DNA of 64,000 bases from Aquatica leii (lineage: Eukaryota; Arthropoda; Insecta; Coleoptera; Lampyridae), in NCBI GenBank assembly GCA_035610365.1, contig CM069438.1, forward strand, positions 49,534,837-49,598,836, in the 5' to 3' direction. Numbering within the stretch: the stretch's first letter is position 1; every line of letters starts with the position of its first letter. Both the position numbers and the translations under genes were made by a program. The notes under the pieces are model-generated. The model did not search any database. It was given only the letters and a program-made list of their open reading frames with translations, and was not told the origin of the DNA. Shown here piece by piece: positions 58,614 through 64,000 of this stretch.

Positions 58614-59772
58614 TCATTTTCGTGTTTCGCGGGCCGGTTTTACTGGTTTCTCTTGATTTGCGTTGGGTTGCTGACTGATAGCGTCTAATATTTTGTTTAT
58701 TTCTTGAACTATCTTTCTAGTTAGCCTGGGGCGTATGACAGGGTTACTAATCCTCCTTCTCATATGGGGTTCTACTGGTTCTTTTCCCAATTCCAAAAGG
58801 AACAATTGTCTTTTGTGGCGGCACTCTGATTTCCCATCTGGTCGCACATTTATCCATAGAACAAAAGCGTTTACTTCAGCAACGTCGATGAAATTGATAA
58901 AGAGTACGGCTGGCCATTTTTGTGATTGTCTATTGCAACCGTATTCTGCCACCATCTTATCTAATGTATCAACTGCACCCTTAGTATTATTATAGTGAAA
59001 TATGATCTCCGGTTTCTTGTTCTCTTCTTCCGAAACGATGCCGTCGCGATGTTCAGATGATGGGAAAATAAGGTTTTTGTTTTTTTGGAACATACGATAC
59101 CATGGTAACCTCTGGTTGATACGCAAAAATAGAAGAATGCACAGGACTTTTCCGCTGTGGCAAGAGGTATGAAGGCTTTATTCTTCTTTAGTGTTCTGTA
59201 CACAGTAACTCTTCAACCAACTCCATAAAAGTAAAAAAGTTGTCTGTCGTGACCTCGTATCCAGGACGCTAACACGAAACTAAATCCAGTACCACTCTCT
59301 TGCTTTGGTTTCGTTCTGGTACATTTCCCTCTTTTCCCAAATAGATTTGCAAGTTTTTGCAGTAAGAAGTCTCTGCGTCAGCGAGAATTCAAATTTTTAT
59401 ACCGTACTTGGCAAGCTTACTCCTAATGTAGACTCTGAAAGAACATCTACCACAAAACGGCACCCGTCCTTCGCCTACTGTCAAGTGTGATCCTGGTTTG
59501 AAATACATTTGAGAGTTTCTTATGAATATTTCAGTTACACCTCGTATAGGTGTTAATTTGTCCGTTGCTCTTTGCGTTAGCCCTGTGTTTTTATCGTCAT
59601 TTCTTATTAAACTAAAAATTTGCAAAAATTTGCCTCAGGGCATTGTTGCCAAGAAAATTGGACTATAGAAACAGGGGTCATCTTGCTACAGCATCCGAAT
59701 GAGCTCACGATTAGCCTTTAGTGCTCCAGCACATACCAACAAACCAAGAAAGGCATATATTTTGCGGGAGTA

Positions 59773-60984
59773 TGCATTGAAAATGAGCGTTTTGTATTGA
59801 GACTCATAATTCGGCAGATATATATCTGATCGGGCTGACATAAAATTTACCTGAAAGCTAAAATTCTAGGCAAATACGTTTTTATCCAAAATTTTAAACA
59901 TTGCTCAGTTCGTGCCTAAAAAACCGTTTTTGCAAGGAATTCTTTTACATTACTTCCAGCAAAAGACAACAGCAGCTGAGGCGCATAGAATGTTAATGGA
60001 AACATACGGTGACAATGCTTTTTCAATACAAACATGCAGAAGATGATTTCAACAATTCAAGGGTGGTGATTTTGACCTCAAAAATGAAGAACATCTTGGC
60101 ACTGAGAAAAAGTTTGAAGATACCGAATTGGATGCATTACTTGATGAAGATCCATGCCAGACACAGGAAGAGTTTGTGGAAACATTGGGCGTCGATCAAT
60201 CAATAGTTTCTAAGCGCTAGAAACAACTGGGAATGATTTAAAAGCAAGGAAATTGGGTGTCGTATGAGTTGAAACCAAGGGCATCGAAAGACGATTTTTT
60301 ACCTACGAACAGCAACTCGCGCGGCAAAAAAGAAAAGCTTTTCTGCAGCAAATTGTTACTGGTGATGAAAAGTGGATACGTTACGACAATCCTAAATGCA
60401 GAAAAGCATGGGTCAATCCCGGCGAGCCATCAACATGAACAGAGAAACCGAATATTCATGGTTCCAAGCTCATGCTCTGTATCTGATGGGACCATTATGA
60501 GCTGCTCAAACGGAAAAAGACGATTACAGCAGACCGTTACCGACAATTGATCACACTGGGCCAAGCATTGAAGGATAAAAGGCCGCAATACGCCGAAAGA
60601 CATGACAAGGTTATTCTTCAACATGACAACGGACGACCCCATGTTGCAAATGTTGTAAAAAACTACCTGGAGAACCTCAAATGAGAAGTCCTACTCCACA
60701 CGGCATATTCATCAGACATTGCCCCATCCGATTACAATTTGTTCCAGTCGATGACACATAGCCTGGCTGAGTAGCGATTTTCTTCTTATGACGATAAAAA
60801 AATGGTTCGATGACTGCATTGCCTCAAAAGACTAAGACTTTTTCCAGCGTGGAATCGGCATGCTACCTGAAAATGGGAGGAGGTCCTAGCTGCCGATGGA
60901 CAGTATTTTGAATGGTCTGACTCTGATAGTCTTCTCAAAATATACTGTTGATTTTTATTTAAAAAAACGCTCATTTTCAATTCA
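59773..60984 (+). mobile_element. mariner transposon nested in piggyBac copy 2
   Basis: 1,212 bp with terminal inverted repeats: tgcattgaaaatgagcgttt at the left and the reverse complement of tgaattgaaaatgagcgttt at the right, one mismatch in 20. TA dinucleotides flank it at 59771-59772 and 60985-60986, the duplicated mariner target. The piggyBac reading resumes on the other side. Confidence 0.93.
59890..60955 (+). pseudogene. mariner transposase, DD34D, inactivated
   Basis: A near full-length reading (about 345 codons expected) covers the paired-like N-terminus (KTTAAEAHRMLMETYGDNAF, then CQTQEEFVETLGVDQSIVSK) and the catalytic core. The three Asp positions are VTGDEKWIRYD near 60360, ILQHDNGRPH near 60620 and SDIAPSDYNLF near 60720, the D-D34-D arrangement. 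The linker GNWVSYELKPR is present. In-frame stops occur near 60046, 60220, 60238, 60683 and 60775, with frameshifts near 60285, 60480 and 60810. Catalytic residues survive while the frame is destroyed, as in most old mariner copies. Confidence 0.9.
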
Positions 60985-61565
60985 TACTTCAATAGTATCG
61001 TCGACATCCTTCCAAATCATATCATCTACCCCGTATTACGATTACCAGTTTTATAAGCCCTTCGTCGGTTTGTAAAGTTTACTATTTTATTCACCATATC
61101 AGCAGAAATAAATAACTTGAACACTTTTTCCATACTGCTGGACTTAGGTACTTGGGGACCAATACCAGGACGAATAGTAAATATCTTTTTCGATTGCTGC
61201 TGTTTTTGGTTGAAGGGCTCCAAGGGCTCCCTCCCTCGAATTCAAATCAGGATCCAAACAGTTCCCGAAATTTTTATCTATAAATAGGTATATCGCACCT
61301 AATACCACGTGTGGTGATTTCCCACCCTTTCAGCGCGTCGTTATCATGTTTCAAATATATCTGAAAAATCGTTAACTGGATTTATTTTCTGATTTAACAA
61401 GTACCTAAAAGTACAAAGAACAATCTGACGAAATATAATATAGCTATTACAAAAAATTCAGACGAAAAAGTTCAAATTGGGGTGAGGACTCACTCCACTC
61501 GGGGCCTGGAAGGTTAAATGATTAGAAAAAACGCTCGTTTTTCTATTTGGGCGACAATCATAAGC

Positions 61566-64000
61566 TTCTTCTTCTTCTCGAGTCCTTAAACCAAAAATTT
61601 CATATGTCCTTCCAGTGGCGAGCACAGGCTATGGCTCTGTCGGTGGCTGCGGTGAGGTCCTCTATAGTGCATTTTTCGTCGGGAGTCGGCAGATCGGAAG
61701 ATGTTCCATGGTCTGTCTTTCCCCGCAGTCGCATAAATCGTTGTCGCTAGAGTACCCCCACTTGGTCATGTTGACTTTGGATCTGCCAGTTCTAGTGCGT
61801 AGGCGGTTTAGGCTTTTCCACGTAGTCCAGTCCAGATCACCGCCAGCGGGTAGGTGTTCTTCCACTTCTAGGCTGGTACCGTCGATTGCGTCGGTGTTTT
61901 TAACGCGTTCGCGCCATGAATCCAACCTCGCTGCTTTAACTGTTGAGTCCAGGGGTTTCTCGGGTATGAAGCTTTTTCGGGATTTTATGCGTTTGTCGAC
62001 GTTGGTATGGCCGTACAATGGATGTCTGGGGTCCTCTAGTTGCCTCAGTTTTTCCCGCTTACTCGCTACATTTCTTCTTATGTCTGGTGGAGCAATACCG
62101 GCTAATAGGTAGAGGCTGTTGATGGGTGTCGGTTTCAGGCATCCCGTGATGTAGCGACAGCTCTCGTTGAGCACCGGGTCGACTTTTTTGGGATGAGATG
62201 ACCGCTCCCAAACTGGGCACGCAAATTCTGCTGTGGAGTAGCAGAGTGCGAGTGCAGTAGAGCGCAGGGTGGTCGGGTTGGCGCCCCACTTGGTGTTGGC
62301 CAGTTTTCTGAGGATATTGTTCCGAGCGCTGACTTTCCCCTTCGTCTTTTCCACGTGGGCCCTATAAGTCAGGGTCCGGTCGAGGACGACTCCGAGGTAC
62401 ACTGGGTTCTGGTGGTGTTCTATTTCCGTACCATTCCAGGTGATGCGTAACTTCCGGTTTGCTTCCCGATGGCGCAGATGGAAAGCAGTTACCTGTGTTT
62501 TGGTCGGATTTGGTCTCAGGTAGTTCTTGCTGTAGTAGGTTGAGAGGTTCGATAGATCAGATGTAAGGACTCTCTCGATGGTGGTGAACTCTTTCTCCTG
62601 TGCTGTGACGCACAGATCGTCAGCACATAAGAAACTCCTGCAATTAGGGTGGATGGGCTGATCGTTGGTGTACATATTGAAGAGGGTCGGTGCTAGCACA
62701 CTTCTCTGAGGGAGGCCGTTCTGTTGCCGTCTCCAGCGGCTCTTCTGCTTGCAGAGTTCTACATAGAATCGTCTGTTTTCCAATAGCGATTTGATGACTT
62801 GCACTAGGTGGTAGTCGTGTGTCATGTCGTAGATCTTCGAGAGGAGCATCCTATGGTTCACAGTATCGTATGCAGCTGAGAGATCTACAAATACTGCGCC
62901 TGTGATTTTCCCTTTTTCAAAACCATCTTCTATGTGCTGGGTGAGGTTGAGTGTCTGTCCCGTGCAGGATTTGCCCGGGCGGAAGCCAGCTTGTTCTGGG
63001 ATTAGGTGTTCTTCGATCAGGGGAGACAGATGGTTCAGGATGAGACGTTCATAGAGTTTGTGGAGGTGGCAGAGAAGTGATATTGGTCTGAAGTTTTTGG
63101 GGTCCGAGGCGTCTTTGTCCGGTTTTAGAAGGGCAATGACGCGTGCCTGCCGCCATAGCTTCGGGATGTTATATGAAGAAGAGCAGTTCTTAAACAGCTC
63201 TAATATCCACTCTCTTGTCCTTGGTCCGAAGTGTTTTATTTGTTCTGTGCAAATGTCGTCCATTCCAGCCGCTTTACCATTTTTCAGGTTCTTAATACAG
63301 ATATTGAGCTCTTCCATGGTGAAGGTGGTATTGAAGCTGTTGTTTTCTTTGCCAGGTTGTCGCTTGATCCTAATCTTAGGTTGTTTAGTTGGTGCTTTCC
63401 CGTTTAGAAGGAGTTGGCTTGCAACCTGGTTTGCAGTGACATTATGGTGTTGTTCAGCCTTTTTGTGGTCGTTGCTTAGCTTCTTGATGGTGAGCCAGGC
63501 TTTCCTACTGCTGTGGGTCATGTCCACACTTTCAATCATGTTTTGCCATGACTTCTGTCTTTCTTCCTGTATCTTTAGTGCTAGTTCTGTACCAGATGCA
63601 ATGGTGCTATCCGAGAACGGATTTGCTTGGAATAGCTGTTGGTACTTCTGATATTCGTCTATCATCTCATGGGAGAGTCCTGGCACGTAGCTGCTTCTAC
63701 ATCCTCGTGGTATGTTTTTTTCTGGATGCAGTACGTACGGCGTCAACGAACAGGTTGTAGTTGGTCTGTGACGGTTCGATGTTTGCTACTTTCGTGTCCA
63801 GGTCTTCTGCAAATCCTGTCCAGTCTGCTTTTTTGAAGTTGAAACGGCGGCGGAATGGGGCCGTGATTGGTGTGACTGCTGGTGATGCGCTAATGGATAT
63901 CGGCCTGTGCTGTGTGTGTGGTATGGGTTCCAGCACGGCTTTACTGCAGAGGTCAGCGATGTTGTTGCTTACGAAGGCTAGGTCTGGGTTGTACCCCCGT
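61566..64000 (-). mobile_element. Non-LTR retrotransposon running off the window
   Basis: A LINE on the minus strand; the RT ORF is nearly intact and the upstream endonuclease continues beyond 64000. The 3' end is near 61566, where the sequence passes into a GAAGAAGAAGAAG run (plus-strand cttcttcttcttc at about 61566-61578). It lies only about 50 bp from the TTAA end of piggyBac copy 2. Confidence 0.85.
61602..63936 (-). pseudogene. LINE endonuclease-reverse transcriptase, near intact
   Basis: The upstream frame ends an endonuclease domain ([15 protein letters not shown]) and a linker, shifting near 63725 into a 694-codon frame. RT motifs: FTMEELNICIKNLKNGKAAG, PKNFRPISLLCHLHKLYERL, QAGFRPGKSCTGQTLNLTQH, VFVDLSAAYDTVNHRML with the first catalytic Asp, NGLPQRSVLAPTLFNMYTND where Arg replaces the usual Gly of PQGS, and SFLCADDLCVTAQ where Cys replaces Tyr of YADD. 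The thumb (NPVYLGVVLDRTLTYRAHV) follows, then a C-terminal Cys-His stretch (CDCGERQTMEHLPIC). A last frameshift near 61700 removes the native end DRAIACARHWKDI. It copies its RNA at a chromosomal nick; these lesions should disable it. Confidence 0.85.

Larger units (their letters stand above)
58614..61250 (-). pseudogene. piggyBac-like transposase, copy 2, interrupted
   Basis: N-terminal part 61223-60990 includes KVFKLFISADMVNKIVNFTN. Past the mariner come ALKANRELIRML with DDPCFYSPIFLATMP, ATDKLTPIRGVTEIFIRNSQ and LTVGEGRVPFCGRCSF, where the first catalytic Asp expected before Glu is Gly. The second Asp is kept in EVTTDNFFTF near 59255. The third is kept in YNNTKGAVDTLDKMVAEYGC with WPAVLFINFIDVAEVNAFVL after it, near 58990-58870. 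The protein ends at 58614 without the Cys-rich tail. Several frame changes occur. Copy 1 shows the opposite pattern: first and second Asp kept, third lost. Confidence 0.8.
58614..61517 (-). mobile_element. piggyBac-like transposon, copy 2, split by a mariner
   Basis: The right terminus on the minus strand is TTAACCTTCCAGGCCCCGAG with TTAA at 61514-61517, sharing TTAACCTTCC with copy 1. The transposase is read from about 61250 to 58614, with the mariner at 59773-60984 in the middle. No left terminus or C-terminal Cys domain was found. Confidence 0.75.

Noticed and set aside
63058-63651. 197-codon plus-strand frame
   Set aside because: Antisense of the LINE ORF.

Overview
The window looks like repeat-rich, AT-rich DNA from an insect or other arthropod nuclear genome. 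I found no intact host gene, no tRNA or rRNA, no CRISPR array and no bacterial-style operon. Almost everything recognisable is a decayed transposable element, several of them inserted into one another. The mix (piggyBac, mariner and Tc1, hAT, Ty3/gypsy with lysine-tRNA primer sites, BEL/Pao, Penelope, non-LTR retrotransposons and two multi-copy arthropod gene families of unclear origin) points to an arthropod. I cannot name the order.

Layout. 0.4-4.6 kb, minus strand: a decayed multi-copy arthropod ORF family flanked by a 14-bp inverted repeat and split by a probable 1.5-kb solo LTR. 4.8-6.84 kb: a piggyBac copy lacking its C-terminus, interrupted by a 497-bp hAT-type MITE with a perfect 8-bp target duplication. 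6.84-11.2 kb, minus: ruins of a second multi-copy family with PIN/FEN-like blocks. 12.3-12.9 kb: a hAT transposase fragment. 13.5-14.1 kb: an internally deleted Tc1-like element. 14.1-18 kb: AT-rich, empty. 18-20.9 kb: a Ty3/gypsy pol ruin. 20.9-22.3 kb: LTR edges and a piggyBac C-terminal scrap. 24.7-36.1 kb and 41.6-41.9 kb: LTRs and internal sequence of retroelements primed by lysine tRNA, carrying a 44-bp tandem array, a 660-bp foldback, a LINE with a 10-bp target duplication (30.77-32.98 kb) and a BEL/Pao element with matching LTRs and a 5-bp target duplication (36.12-41.60 kb).

43.8-45.8 kb, minus: a Penelope-like element with a damaged GIY-YIG motif. 45.8-51.8 kb: a direct tandem duplication of about 3 kb whose units each hold an inverted copy of the LTR seen at 27.8-29.0 kb. 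53.3-53.9 kb: a LINE relic. 54.0-55.2 kb: two LTR-end plus primer-site modules about 960 bp apart. 58.6-61.5 kb, minus: a second piggyBac copy interrupted by a 1.2-kb mariner with clear TIRs and TA duplication. 61.57 kb to the window end, minus: a long LINE reverse transcriptase ORF whose endonuclease runs off the edge.

The parts do not cooperate in a pathway. They record successive insertions, tandem duplication and decay. The most useful observations are the precise nesting junctions, the LTR-tip hairpin with a compensated base-pair change, the foldback element, the tandem LTR array, and the first family as a candidate unclassified DNA transposon. Family names rest on recognising protein motifs by eye; no search was run.
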